Below, in pieces: positions 51,327 to 60,705 of a DNA stretch of 64,000 nt; positions within the stretch are counted from its first letter, which is position 1, and each line of letters opens with the position of its first letter. Source of the DNA: Phycisphaerae bacterium (lineage in GTDB: Bacteria; Planctomycetota; Phycisphaerae; Sedimentisphaerales; Anaerobacaceae); contig JAQTMR010000003.1 of assembly GCA_028714255.1 (NCBI GenBank), positions 62,001 through 126,000 of the forward strand, in the 5' to 3' direction. The translations under genes were made by a program, and so were the position numbers. The notes beneath the pieces were generated by a model. That model saw only the letters and a program-made list of their open reading frames with translations. It was not told the DNA's origin and made no database searches.

Positions 51327-54300
51327 ATGAAGACACAAATCAAATCAATCAGCCATAGTTTCATATCAGTAATTATTATCTCTTTGCTAATTGTTTCACC
51401 TGCGTGGGCTAACTTCGTATGGGAAGGTGACGTAGACGGTGATTGGCAAACAGGTGGTAACTGGACCGGGGGCGCGAAGCCTACCGGCGCCGTAGGAACT
51501 CTTACATTTGGAGACATAAGCGGGGGTGTGCATGCAATTACGGCGGCTGATGATGCTTTGACGGGTGTTGATGGTATCAATTTTAATTCGTCCGACGCAG
51601 CTTATTCGATAACTGGTACCGGCAGCCTCACTTTCAGTACAGATGCGACTATTACTGGTGACCTGGGTCGAATACAGACTTTTAGTGCCGGTCTCGGCTT
51701 TGTCAGCGATGGGCTCACCTTCGACGGTGCTGATAGTTATACAGTAAGCGGCGCTATCAGCGGCACTACTATTGTTAAATCAGGGGTTGGCACCCTTACA
51801 TTTAGCGGAACCAACACCTATACCGGTTCAACAACGATAAGCGCGGGTACATTGATAGCTTCAGGCGGCTCTGCTATCGCGGACGCAGGTGCAGTGAGTC
51901 TTGCGGACGTTTTGGGCGCAGGTTTCGAAATATCCGCCAGCGAAACGATAGGTTCGCTATCGGGCGGCGGGACTACCGGCGGCAATGTCAACCTCAATGC
52001 CAATACACTTACAGTCGGTGACGGCTCAAATACAACTTACTCCGGTGTTATCAGCGGAGCAGGGGCATTGACCAAGGAGGGCGGAGGTACCCTTACGCTT
52101 GATGGTACGAACACTTACACCGGGATAACAACATTAAATGCCGGCAAGTTAAGCATCGGCGCCGACAGTGGATTGGGAACAGCACCCGGAGGGGCAACAG
52201 CAACACAAATCACTTTTGGCGGAGGCACACTGGAGACATCAGCTGATATGACCCTTAACGCCAACAGGGGTATAACGCTAACTGGAGCAGGCACGATAGA
52301 TGTAGATGCGGGCACGACACTAACATATAACGGCATCATCGCGGGAGCCAGTACGCTGGCGAAAGCAGATACTGGAACACTTAGCCTTGGCGGAACCAAC
52401 ACCTATACCGGAGCAACGAGTGTAGATGCCGGTACGCTGTTAGTGACAGCGGACCAGGCATTGGGCACGGCTGCGGCAGGCACAACAGTAGTAAGCGGGG
52501 CGACATTAGGCCTTTCCGGAGGCGTAAACTACAGCACAGCAGAGGCATTAAATATAAGCGGTACTGGAGTAAGCGGGGTCGGAGCGCTGCATAACGTCGG
52601 CGGCGACAATACATTTGCGGGCAACATAATCCTTGGAGTAGCAAGCACAATAGGTTCATCGGGAGACACATTAACCGCGTCCGGGACAATAAATAACGGC
52701 GGATTTCTGCTGACCACAGCAGGGGCAGGCAACGTAACGTTGAGCGGAGTAATCAGCGGTGGCGGCGGATTGACCAAGACCGGTGCAGGCACGACAACAC
52801 TCTCGGGGGTAGGGAACTCCTACACCGGCACAACGACGATAAATGCCGGCACACTGATAGCTTCAGGCGGTGCTGCTATCGCGGACGCAGGTGCAGTGAG
52901 TCTTGCGGACGTTTTGGGCGCAGGTTTCGAAATATCCGCCAGCGAAACGATAGGTTCGCTATCGGGCGGCGGGACTACCGGCGGCAATGTCAACCTCAAT
53001 GCCAATACACTTACAGTCGGTGACGGCTCAAATACAACTTACTCCGGTGTTATCAGCGGAGCAGGGGCATTGACCAAGGAGGGCGGAGGTACCCTTACGC
53101 TTGATGGTACGAACACTTACACCGGGATAACAACATTAAATGCCGGCAAGTTAAGCATCGGCGCCGACAGTGGATTGGGAACAGCACCCGGAGGGGCAAC
53201 AGCAACACAAATCACTTTTGGCGGAGGCACACTGGAGACATCAGCTGATATGACCCTTAACGCCAACAGGGGTATAACGCTAACTGGAGCAGGCACGATA
53301 GATGTAGATGCGGGCACGACACTAACATATAACGGCATCATCGCGGGAGCCAGTACGCTGGCGAAAGCAGATACTGGAACACTTAGCCTTGGCGGAACCA
53401 ACACCTATACCGGAGCAACGAGTGTAGATGCCGGTACGCTGTTAGTGACAGCGGACCAGGCATTGGGCACGGCTGCGGCAGGCACAACAGTAGTAAGCGG
53501 GGCGACATTAGGCCTTTCCGGAGGCGTAAACTACAGCACAGCAGAGGCATTAAATATAAGCGGTACTGGAGTAAGCGGGGTCGGAGCGCTGCATAACGTC
53601 GGCGGCGACAATACATTTGCGGGCAACATAATCCTTGGAGTAGCAAGCACAATAGGTTCATCGGGAGACACATTAACCGCGTCCGGGACAATAAATAACG
53701 GCGGATTTCTGCTGACCACAGCAGGGGCAGGCAACGTAACGTTGAGCGGAGTAATCAGCGGTGGCGGCGGATTGACCAAGACCGGTGCAGGCACGACAAC
53801 ACTCTCGGGGGTAGGGAACTCCTACACCGGCACAACGACGATAAATGCCGGCACACTGATAGCTTCAGGCGGTGCTGCTATCGCGGACGCAGGTGCAGTG
53901 AGTCTTGCGGACGTTTTGGGCGCAGGTTTCGAAATATCCGCCAGCGAAACGATAGGTTCGCTATCGGGCGGCGGGACTACCGGCGGTAATGTCAACCTCA
54001 ACGCCAATACACTTACAGTCGGTGACGGCTCAAATACAACTTACTCGGGTGTAATCAGCGGAGCAGGGGCATTGACCAAGGAGGGCGGAGGTACCCTTAC
54101 GCTTGATGGTACGAACACTTACACAGGGATAACAACATTGAATGCCGGTACAATAGTTCTTGGCGCTGATGCGGCACTGGGAACAGGCGGTTTGACACTC
54201 GGCGGCGCGGCAGCTCTTCAATCGAATCTTGACGCCCGGACGGTGAGTAACACAATCGCCACTGGCGGCAACATTTTGACGGTTTCGGGTGCAAGCAATC

Positions 54301-56276
54301 TGGCTCTTAGCGGGATTATATCCGGCATAGGCAGCTTGACTGTAAATATGGCAACAGCGGCAGACACTCTTACGCTTTCGGGGACCAATACTTATACCGG
54401 CGGAACAACCGTTACCACAGGTATTCTAACAGGTACCACAAACAGCCTTCAGGGTGACATTGCCAATGGCGCCGCCGGTACAGTAATCTTCAACCAGGCA
54501 TTTAACGGCACGTATGCAGATGTAATAAGCGGGGCAGGGGCATTGACGAAGGCAGGAGCGGGTACACTTACGTTGAGTGGTAACAATACTATTACCGGCC
54601 TTACAACATTGACGGCGGGCGGGTTAATTCTGAACGGCCAGGTGGGCGGCGGCCTTACAGTAACCGGCGGTACACTAAGCGGAATCGGAACGGTTACCGG
54701 CACGGTCACCCTGAATGGGGGTACATTCTCGCCCGGCAACAGTATCGGGACAACAACTATTATTGGAAATTATATACAAACTGCAGGAACTCTTGAAGTA
54801 GAAGTTTCAAAGACGGGTGGGGCAGATCTTCTGGATGTATCCGGCACAGCGAACATCGGAGCCGGCAGCACTATCCATGTGCTTGATATCAGTCCTGTCG
54901 GGAATATAATTGTAACGGGCGACACTTTTAATATCATTCAAGCAGGCGGAGCTATAACCGACGGCGGGCCAACCATTACCGATAATTCAGCTGTGCTGAG
55001 TTTCACCGGCGGCATCAGCGGCGCTTTCTATCAACTGACAGCGACGCGACAGGCTTTTGCTGCTGCCGGCGGCATGGGTGCAGCAGGCGGTCCATTATCG
55101 GCAATTGACTCTGATATGGCCAATGCGAGCGGCGACTATGTAACGTTAATCAATGCTCTTACCGCCCTGAATACGACCCAGCTCAACAACGCAGAAAAAC
55201 AACTCGACCCGCTGCCTTATGGTTCATCAACAACAGTATCTATCAGGACCACTCAACAAATGGCGGGTAATCTGGCGAATTATCTAAGCGCACGGCGTTC
55301 AGGAACCGGAAGGGCTATGATGTTCGACTCGCAGATGCACGAACGTCAGACGTTGATAGCAGACGCATCGAATGACCCTCGAATGCTTGCCTACGTCATC
55401 AACGAAAACAAGAAGATGGAGCGAATGCAAGAAAAAGAAACAGAGGATAACAGCATCAAAGGATTTTTCCGGCCATTCGGAGTTTTTTATAACCACGACA
55501 CGACTTCAAATATGACGGGTTTCGACGCAAAAGCGGTCGGCGCTCTGTTCGGTATTGACAGGAATTACGGGGCCAACTGGATAGTCGGTATCGGCGGCGG
55601 ATATACCCGTTCCTCGATTCACTTTAAGGACAACCGCGGTGAAGGAGAGACGGACAGTTTCAAGTTAGGACCTTACGCATCTTATTCCAAAGGTAATTTC
55701 TTCGCAGACACATCGGTAAGCTTAGGCTTCCACGAAAACGACAACAAACGCAATATAAGATTCCCCGGTATGAGCCGGACCGCCAGAAGCGATTACAGCG
55801 CCTATGATTTATCCGTATATGCTGGCACCGGCTACGATTTCCATGTCAAAGATTTGACGGTTACTCCAACGGCATCTATGCAATACATCACCTATCACAC
55901 CGAAAGTTTCCGTGAGAAGGGTGCAGGTGCAGCCGGTCTGGATGTGGACGCAACGACATCGGAATCGCTTCGCAGCAAGCTGGGCGTGACATTGTCTAAG
56001 GTTCTCGAATTACACGGGATCAAAGTTGTGCCGGAAGTATTTGCCGGATGGGCACATGAATTTATGGATGACGAGAATATCCGAGCCAGATTTGTACAGG
56101 GAACCGCAAAATTTACGACCAACGTAGATGATGACTGGGACGACAGTGTGTATTTCGGCACCGGGATTTCCGCATTGCTGAGAAAAAATGTTTCGGCCTT
56201 TGTACGCTATGAAGGAGAATACTCTTCCGGCAACGGCATAAATGCATTGAACTTCGGGGTTACGATTCTATTTTAG
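51327..56276 (+). CDS. Type Va autotransporter with passenger-associated repeats
   Basis: The protein has 1649 residues. A signal peptide (1-29, SFISVIIISLLIVSPAWA) leads to a long Gly/Thr/Ser-rich passenger (30-1240) built of repeated GAGTLTLSGTNTYTGxTT motifs, the passenger-associated-transport repeat that forms a beta-helix. Residues 176-941 contain a 334-residue unit repeated 2.3 times almost exactly. The helix ends near 1240, and an autotransporter beta-barrel (about 1380-1649, FFRPFGVFYNHDTTSNMTGF to LNFGVTILF with terminal Phe) puts the passenger through the outer membrane. No catalytic motif is seen; adhesion is likely. AAGGA lies before the ATG. Confidence 0.93.
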   Translation: MKTQIKSISHSFISVIIISLLIVSPAWANFVWEGDVDGDWQTGGNWTGGAKPTGAVGTLTFGDISGGVHAITAADDALTGVDGINFNSSDAAYSITGTGSLTFSTDATITGDLGRIQTFSAGLGFVSDGLTFDGADSYTVSGAISGTTIVKSGVGTLTFSGTNTYTGSTTISAGTLIASGGSAIADAGAVSLADVLGAGFEISASETIGSLSGGGTTGGNVNLNANTLTVGDGSNTTYSGVISGAGALTKEGGGTLTLDGTNTYTGITTLNAGKLSIGADSGLGTAPGGATATQITFGGGTLETSADMTLNANRGITLTGAGTIDVDAGTTLTYNGIIAGASTLAKADTGTLSLGGTNTYTGATSVDAGTLLVTADQALGTAAAGTTVVSGATLGLSGGVNYSTAEALNISGTGVSGVGALHNVGGDNTFAGNIILGVASTIGSSGDTLTASGTINNGGFLLTTAGAGNVTLSGVISGGGGLTKTGAGTTTLSGVGNSYTGTTTINAGTLIASGGAAIADAGAVSLADVLGAGFEISASETIGSLSGGGTTGGNVNLNANTLTVGDGSNTTYSGVISGAGALTKEGGGTLTLDGTNTYTGITTLNAGKLSIGADSGLGTAPGGATATQITFGGGTLETSADMTLNANRGITLTGAGTIDVDAGTTLTYNGIIAGASTLAKADTGTLSLGGTNTYTGATSVDAGTLLVTADQALGTAAAGTTVVSGATLGLSGGVNYSTAEALNISGTGVSGVGALHNVGGDNTFAGNIILGVASTIGSSGDTLTASGTINNGGFLLTTAGAGNVTLSGVISGGGGLTKTGAGTTTLSGVGNSYTGTTTINAGTLIASGGAAIADAGAVSLADVLGAGFEISASETIGSLSGGGTTGGNVNLNANTLTVGDGSNTTYSGVISGAGALTKEGGGTLTLDGTNTYTGITTLNAGTIVLGADAALGTGGLTLGGAAALQSNLDARTVSNTIATGGNILTVSGASNLALSGIISGIGSLTVNMATAADTLTLSGTNTYTGGTTVTTGILTGTTNSLQGDIANGAAGTVIFNQAFNGTYADVISGAGALTKAGAGTLTLSGNNTITGLTTLTAGGLILNGQVGGGLTVTGGTLSGIGTVTGTVTLNGGTFSPGNSIGTTTIIGNYIQTAGTLEVEVSKTGGADLLDVSGTANIGAGSTIHVLDISPVGNIIVTGDTFNIIQAGGAITDGGPTITDNSAVLSFTGGISGAFYQLTATRQAFAAAGGMGAAGGPLSAIDSDMANASGDYVTLINALTALNTTQLNNAEKQLDPLPYGSSTTVSIRTTQQMAGNLANYLSARRSGTGRAMMFDSQMHERQTLIADASNDPRMLAYVINENKKMERMQEKETEDNSIKGFFRPFGVFYNHDTTSNMTGFDAKAVGALFGIDRNYGANWIVGIGGGYTRSSIHFKDNRGEGETDSFKLGPYASYSKGNFFADTSVSLGFHENDNKRNIRFPGMSRTARSDYSAYDLSVYAGTGYDFHVKDLTVTPTASMQYITYHTESFREKGAGAAGLDVDATTSESLRSKLGVTLSKVLELHGIKVVPEVFAGWAHEFMDDENIRARFVQGTAKFTTNVDDDWDDSVYFGTGISALLRKNVSAFVRYEGEYSSGNGINALNFGVTILF
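51853..54149. repeat. 1002-bp tandem repeat, 2.3 copies, inside the autotransporter
   Basis: Copy 1 starts at 51853, copy 2 at 52855 and the partial copy 3 at 53857; the period is exactly 1002 bp (334 codons). Copies 1 and 2 differ at only a few bases. Sequence beyond about 54149 leaves the period. Because copies are nearly the same, assembly of this part may have lost or joined units. Confidence 0.92.
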
Positions 56277-56450
56277 ATAAGCATCTTCGCAACAAAAAAG
56301 TTGCGACAAGGCAATAAGAACCGAGTCGTACTTGCAAAAAGGCTGCAACCGGAACGGCTCTTTTTCGCAAAAAAACGGGGTTGTTCTCAAGCCTTAACTT
56401 CCTGTCGCAACAATAGTTATACAAAAAGACAGGTTTTTCTTAAAAAACCA

Positions 56451-56480
56451 TTGACAAATAGTAGCAACTCCTGTTATAAT
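56451..56480 (+). promoter_or_regulatory. Promoter of the PEP-CTERM gene with operator-like 19-mer
   Basis: TTGACA (56451-56456), 18-nt spacer, TATAAT (56475-56480): a near-consensus sigma-70 promoter. The spacer holds AATAGTAGCAACTCCTGTT (56457-56475), 16 of 19 bases the same as 20012-20030 in the rubrerythrin promoter. Downstream, CTCCGG (56499-56504) pairs with CCGGAG (56518-56523) in the leader. Confidence 0.75.
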
Positions 56481-56563
56481 ATCCGCGATGGTGAATAGCT
56501 CCGGCTGGCAGACTACACCGGAGTTTCAGGAGATGGGAAGAGTATAGATATATTAGGACATAT

Positions 56564-57175
56564 ATGATGAAAAGAGACAAATTTTTTGTAGTGACACTTC
56601 TTTTATTATTTTTGGGTACCGCTTCCTTAGTCAATGCCGGCATTACCGACTGGAACTGTGACGACGACGGCGATGGTGTGATAGAGATGACTTATGTAGA
56701 CCTGTTAGAGGCAGGTGGTGAGTATACACTAGATGTCAATTGCACGCAGGCTATTTGGGATAATGGTCATATAGAGGGCGATTTCACGGTAGATGGAGAC
56801 CCCGCTGTTCGTATCATCGAGGACGTGGAAAACGACACAACCTTAGCATGGACCGATTACCATATCATCATGGGCATGAGTCAGACCTTCTCGTTTGTAC
56901 CTTCCGGTCTGATGATGCCGGATGGCTGGATGGCGACAATCAGTGCTGTGACAGCCGGGACGATACCGAATGGCGGTAGTGGCTATATCGGCACGATCGA
57001 CTACGTCAATGATACTGGAGACGCTATTGGCTTAGGCGAAATCGGCACTTTCGGCTTTAAAGTGTCGTTCCTCGGAAGCACTTCGTTCTGCACAGAGCAG
57101 ATTCCAACGCCGGAGCCAGCAACGATGAGTTTGCTGGGATTCGGAGCATTGGCGCTTCTTAGGAAAAGAAAATAA
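56564..57175 (+). CDS. PEP-CTERM sorting-domain protein
   Basis: The protein has 203 residues. A signal peptide (residues 1-25, FVVTLLLLFLGTASLVNA) and a C-terminal PEP-CTERM tripartite signal (PEPATMSLLGFGALALLRKRK without the last residue: Pro-Glu-Pro, hydrophobic helix, basic end) bound a 155-residue beta-rich middle with three Cys and many acidic residues. An exosortase is expected to cleave it for display at the cell surface; none is in this window. The sequence does not match a named domain. It has its own strong promoter (56451-56480) and terminator (57201-57230), so it is monocistronic. Confidence 0.88.
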   Translation: MMKRDKFFVVTLLLLFLGTASLVNAGITDWNCDDDGDGVIEMTYVDLLEAGGEYTLDVNCTQAIWDNGHIEGDFTVDGDPAVRIIEDVENDTTLAWTDYHIIMGMSQTFSFVPSGLMMPDGWMATISAVTAGTIPNGGSGYIGTIDYVNDTGDAIGLGEIGTFGFKVSFLGSTSFCTEQIPTPEPATMSLLGFGALALLRKRK

Positions 57176-57200
57176 TATCCATTTGATTTGCTATACGAAA

Positions 57201-57230
57201 GGGCCCGGAAAATATCCGGGCTCTTTTTTT
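57201..57230 (+). terminator. Intrinsic terminator after the PEP-CTERM gene
   Basis: GGGCCCGGA (57201-57209) pairs with TCCGGGCTC (57215-57223, one G-U), followed by seven T. It faces apt on the minus strand; the reverse direction has no A/T run of equal strength. Confidence 0.85.
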
Positions 57231-57257
57231 ATTTGCAGTCAATGATTGATTATCTGC

Positions 57258-57785
57258 TTAGTAAGATATTGCTGCTTTGACATCATAGCCCTGAAGTTTT
57301 TCCCGGCCATTCAGTTCTGTTAGTTCAATAAGAAAAGTGATACCCGCAATTTGCCCTCCGACTTTCTCCACGAGTCCGCAGGCAGCGGCCATTGTTCCGC
57401 CTGTCGCCAACAGGTCATCAACCATTAAGACCTTTGCGGCCTTGCCCACGGTGTCACAATGCACCTCCAACGTGTCCGTGCCATATTCCAAATCGTATGT
57501 AGAACTTGCGGTTTTGAACGGCAGTTTGCCTTTTTTACGTATCGGCACGAAACCAACGCCGAGTTTTTTAGCAACTGCTGCGCCGAATATAAAGCCTCTG
57601 GCCTCAACGGCGGCAACATATTTGATATCAGCATTCGTAAAATCAGCACACAAAGCATCTATTGCCGCTGCGAATGCTTTTGGGTCAGCTAATAAAGGGG
57701 TGATATCGCGAAACAAAATTCCTTTTTTCGGCCAATCGGGTATGTCGCGAATGTATGTTTGCAGGTCTAATCCGTTAGTCGCCAC
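57258..57785 (-). CDS. apt: Adenine phosphoribosyltransferase
   Basis: The protein has 175 residues. The N-terminus IRDIPDWPKKGILFRDITPLL is typical; the PRPP-binding motif is VLMVDDLLATGGTMAAA; the flexible loop and adenine-binding residues are AAVEARGFIFGAAVAKKLGV and KKGKLPFKT. It makes AMP from adenine and PRPP (purine salvage, cytosol). It lies 25 bp after the sigma-factor gene on the same strand. Confidence 0.97.
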   Translation of the reverse strand: MATNGLDLQTYIRDIPDWPKKGILFRDITPLLADPKAFAAAIDALCADFTNADIKYVAAVEARGFIFGAAVAKKLGVGFVPIRKKGKLPFKTASSTYDLEYGTDTLEVHCDTVGKAAKVLMVDDLLATGGTMAAACGLVEKVGGQIAGITFLIELTELNGREKLQGYDVKAAISY

Positions 57786-57810
57786 TAATCTTACCTCCGT
57801 GTTGTTGTTA

Positions 57811-58632
57811 CTATTCGTTCATGTAATCATAAAGTTTTGTAAGGGCACCGCGCTGAATCTGACGAATTCTTTCTCGTGTCAGGCCCAATTTTTGGCCTAT
57901 TTGTTTCAGCGTCATCGGCTTGCATCCATCCAGGCCGTAATGCGACCTCAAAACATCGGCCTCGCGAGGTTCGATTTCGCTGAGCAATCCCATGACCTTT
58001 GCCTGTTCTTCATCAGCGACCATGGAGTCCTCGGGCTTGCCGGCGTTTTGGTCCTGGAAAGTTTCCTCGAACGTTTGATTGTCGTCTGCGTTGTCACCGC
58101 CGGAGGTATTTTTCACAGAGCCAAGTATTTTAACAACGTGATTTATGATTTTTGCTTTTCGCAGCGGCAGATGCATTATATCAGCCATTTCTTCGACATT
58201 CAATATCCTGCCGAGTCTGCCCTGGAGCTCTGCGGTGGTATGCCGCCATTGATTCATCAAAGCGACCATATAGGTAGGAATGTGTACAGGCTGAACATTG
58301 GCCAGCAGCGCGCGTTTGATACTCTGCTTTATCCACCATGCGGCGTAGGTGCTAAAACGAGTTCCATGGTCGGGGTCGAAATAATCGACTGCTTTTATAA
58401 GGCCGAGATTGCCTTCTTCAATCAAGTCCCCCAGACTCATGCCGCGGCCCACATATCTTTTTGCGATATTAACGACTAACCGCAGATTGCTTCTTACTAA
58501 TTGTTCCCTCGCCCGCGGGTCATTTTCTTCAACGACCAACTTACCCAACGAATGCTCCTGCTCGGCCGTCAGCAGCGAGGCTTCGTCAATCTCTTTTAGA
58601 TATTCTTTTATAGTGATATCAAACGCTATAAT
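57811..58632 (-). CDS. RpoD-like sigma-70 factor with no ordinary start codon at its conserved N-terminus
   Basis: Regions 2 to 4 are complete: SNLRLVVNIAKRY (2.1), DLIEEGNLGLIKAVDYFDP (2.2-2.3), TRFSTYAAWWIKQSIKRAL (2.4), and TLKQIGQKLGLTRERIRQIQ (4.2). From TTG at 58548 the chain would start at GKLVVEEN. The frame continues upstream with TIKEYLKEIDEASLLTAEQ, the normal region 1.2 of such factors, up to a TGA near 58668. No ATG, GTG or TTG occurs there. ATT at 58632 lies 5 nt after the GGAGG core of GGAGGAG (58642-58636), so I extend to it, giving 273 residues. It is short (no region 1.1), so probably one of several group 2 factors. Confidence 0.85.
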   Translation of the reverse strand: MIAFDITIKEYLKEIDEASLLTAEQEHSLGKLVVEENDPRAREQLVRSNLRLVVNIAKRYVGRGMSLGDLIEEGNLGLIKAVDYFDPDHGTRFSTYAAWWIKQSIKRALLANVQPVHIPTYMVALMNQWRHTTAELQGRLGRILNVEEMADIMHLPLRKAKIINHVVKILGSVKNTSGGDNADDNQTFEETFQDQNAGKPEDSMVADEEQAKVMGLLSEIEPREADVLRSHYGLDGCKPMTLKQIGQKLGLTRERIRQIQRGALTKLYDYMNE

Positions 58633-58799
58633 TTGCTCCTCCGTTCCGCCCCAAAAAGCCTTTCCACTTCAGCTATAAGGTTAAATTTACCCATCTTATG
58701 GGACAACCTTTCCAAGGGGCAATCTGTCCGAGATATCGGACAGATATACCTACAAGTTTAGCTGATTAAATACGGCTGGTCGGATACGGCCGTTAAGCT

Positions 58800-60617
58800 T
58801 TAATTATCGGCCTTGGCCTCTGCATCACTATCATCGCCAGCCTCTGCCTGTTCTGGTTCACCTGCTGCTTTTTCCTGCAGTTCTGCCATCTGGTCAACGC
58901 TAATATCAGAAAGAACGGTTTGGACCTCCGGCGTGTTCGGCTTCTGGACAGGCTCGGAGTCCTGTTCTTCGGCGGCCCACTGCACCCTTCGCAAGCTCAA
59001 CCCTATTTTACGAGCCTCGGTATCAACTCTCAGGATCTTAACCTCGATTTTTTCGCCTAATTTAACAATATCCTGAGTTTTCTCGATTTTATGATCGGCA
59101 AGCTCGGAAATGTGCAACAGTCCTTCCAAGCCTGGTTCAAGCTCAACAAACGCACCAAAATTGGTAAGTTTTGTTACCGTGCCTTTAATAATCTGGCCCG
59201 GAATATACTTTTCAGGAATCGCATGTGTCCAGGGGTCCTCTGACATCTGCTTCATTCCGAGAGAAATCCGCCTTTTTTCCTCATCAACTTCGAGAACGAC
59301 ACATTTTATTTCCTGTCCCTTTTGCAAGGCCTCGCTGGGATGGCTATACTTTTTCGTCCAACTCATATCGGAAATGTGTATCATTCCGTCAATTCCCTTT
59401 TCTATCTCCACAAACGCGCCGAAATTAGTCAAGCTGTGCACAACGGCAGTAACGATTGTTCCGGGCGGATATTTCTGCGAAGCAATCGTCCATGGATTGG
59501 TTTCAGTCTGCTTCAGGCCCAATGAGATTTCCTGCTTGTCTTTGTTAACGCTCAACACCACTACCTCGACTTCGTCGCCCAAATTGAGCATTTCGGATGG
59601 ATGTGCCAGGCGTTTAGTCCAACTCATCTCGCTAATGTGCACCAGTCCTTCTATTCCATCTTCAAGGCGGATAAACGCCCCATAGTTCATCACGTTTACA
59701 ACTTTTCCCTTTACTCTCGAACCGATTGGGTAACTTTCTTCGACGGTTTCCCAAGGACTGGATGTTTTTTGTTTCAAGCCTAAAGAGATTCTCTCGTTTT
59801 CCTTGTCCACGCCAATAACGACGGCTTCTATTTCCTGGTCAAGCTGAACAACCTCTGAAGGATGTGAAATTCTTCCCCAGCTCAAATCAGAAATATGCAG
59901 CAGTCCATCGACGCCTCCCAAATCCACAAACACGCCGAAATCGGCGATGTTTTTGACGACCCCTTTTCGTATTTGACCAACCTCGATTTCCGCCAGAACC
60001 CTTTCTTTGCTGCTCTTGCGTTCTTCTTCAATAAGTTTACGTCTTGATACGACGATGTTTCGGCCTTCAATATCTATCTTTAGAACCTTGCATTTGAGTT
60101 CTTTTCCGATGAACCTGCTGATATCGCCTGGTTTTCTGATATCGACCTGTGAAGCAGGCAGGAACACGGGAACGCCAATATCAATAAGCAAGCCTCCCTT
60201 AATGCGTCTTACGACTCTGCCGGTGACAACGTCGCCTTCCTTCTTCGTATCGACGATTGTTTCCCAACCTCTAATGCGGTCTGCTTTGCGTTTACTCAAC
60301 AGAATAAGCCCGCCTTCAGAATCGGTATCTTCAAGGAGGACTTCGATTACTCTACCCGGTGTTATTTCATCAGGGCTGTCGAATTCGCTCGAATCAACGA
60401 CGCCCTCACTTTTCAGTCCAACTTCTACAATAACATCATTTCCTATCAGCGATACGATTGTGCCTTTAATAATAGCTCCCGGTAAACGAGAGTCGACTTT
60501 TGTCTGAAGGACTTCTTCGAGAAATTGACTGTCTTCGTCGCTGAACATTTTGCTGACCTGCTGGTCAATGACTTCCTGCGACAACCCTAATTTGTTAACA
60601 ATATTTCTATCTACCAT
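58800..60617 (-). CDS. rpsA: 30S ribosomal protein S1
   Basis: The protein has 605 residues with six S1 (OB-fold) domains, at about 48-110, 130-190, 215-285, 300-370, 385-460 and 475-545. Each has the GxVxxxxxFGxFVxL pattern, for example GVVKNIADFGVFVDLGGVDGLLHIS. The last 55 residues are acidic (GEPEQAEAGDDSDAEAKADN). It brings mRNA to the ribosome. It is downstream of ispH (88 bp) with hairpins in the gap (60637-60688). A normal arrangement in this phylum places cmk, ispH and rpsA together. Confidence 0.97.
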   Translation of the reverse strand: MVDRNIVNKLGLSQEVIDQQVSKMFSDEDSQFLEEVLQTKVDSRLPGAIIKGTIVSLIGNDVIVEVGLKSEGVVDSSEFDSPDEITPGRVIEVLLEDTDSEGGLILLSKRKADRIRGWETIVDTKKEGDVVTGRVVRRIKGGLLIDIGVPVFLPASQVDIRKPGDISRFIGKELKCKVLKIDIEGRNIVVSRRKLIEEERKSSKERVLAEIEVGQIRKGVVKNIADFGVFVDLGGVDGLLHISDLSWGRISHPSEVVQLDQEIEAVVIGVDKENERISLGLKQKTSSPWETVEESYPIGSRVKGKVVNVMNYGAFIRLEDGIEGLVHISEMSWTKRLAHPSEMLNLGDEVEVVVLSVNKDKQEISLGLKQTETNPWTIASQKYPPGTIVTAVVHSLTNFGAFVEIEKGIDGMIHISDMSWTKKYSHPSEALQKGQEIKCVVLEVDEEKRRISLGMKQMSEDPWTHAIPEKYIPGQIIKGTVTKLTNFGAFVELEPGLEGLLHISELADHKIEKTQDIVKLGEKIEVKILRVDTEARKIGLSLRRVQWAAEEQDSEPVQKPNTPEVQTVLSDISVDQMAELQEKAAGEPEQAEAGDDSDAEAKADN

Positions 60618-60636
60618 ATGTTTAAGTTCCTTTGTG

Positions 60637-60688
60637 CCGCAAGATATATCTTACGGGACCTGGCATCCCCCTTCTGTCCGCGACAGAA
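60637..60688 (-). promoter_or_regulatory. rpsA: Two hairpins in the rpsA leader
   Basis: CCGCAAGATATATCTTACGG (60637-60656) is an inverted repeat and TTCTGTC (60672-60678) pairs with GACAGAA (60682-60688), extended by flanking CCCC/GGGG. They are within the 88 bp between ispH and rpsA. S1 in E. coli represses its own translation through leader structure, so a similar role is plausible. Confidence 0.45.
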
Positions 60689-60705
60689 TACCAAGGGGCA
60701 CCAAT

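Noticed and set aside
56287-56306. Terminator after the autotransporter (TCGCAAC-A6-GTTGCGA)
   Set aside because: The stem is perfect but no U-run follows, so I do not call it an intrinsic terminator.
57337-58479. 380-codon plus-strand frame over apt and the sigma factor
   Set aside because: Antisense to two clear genes, without a domain; long only because of codon bias.
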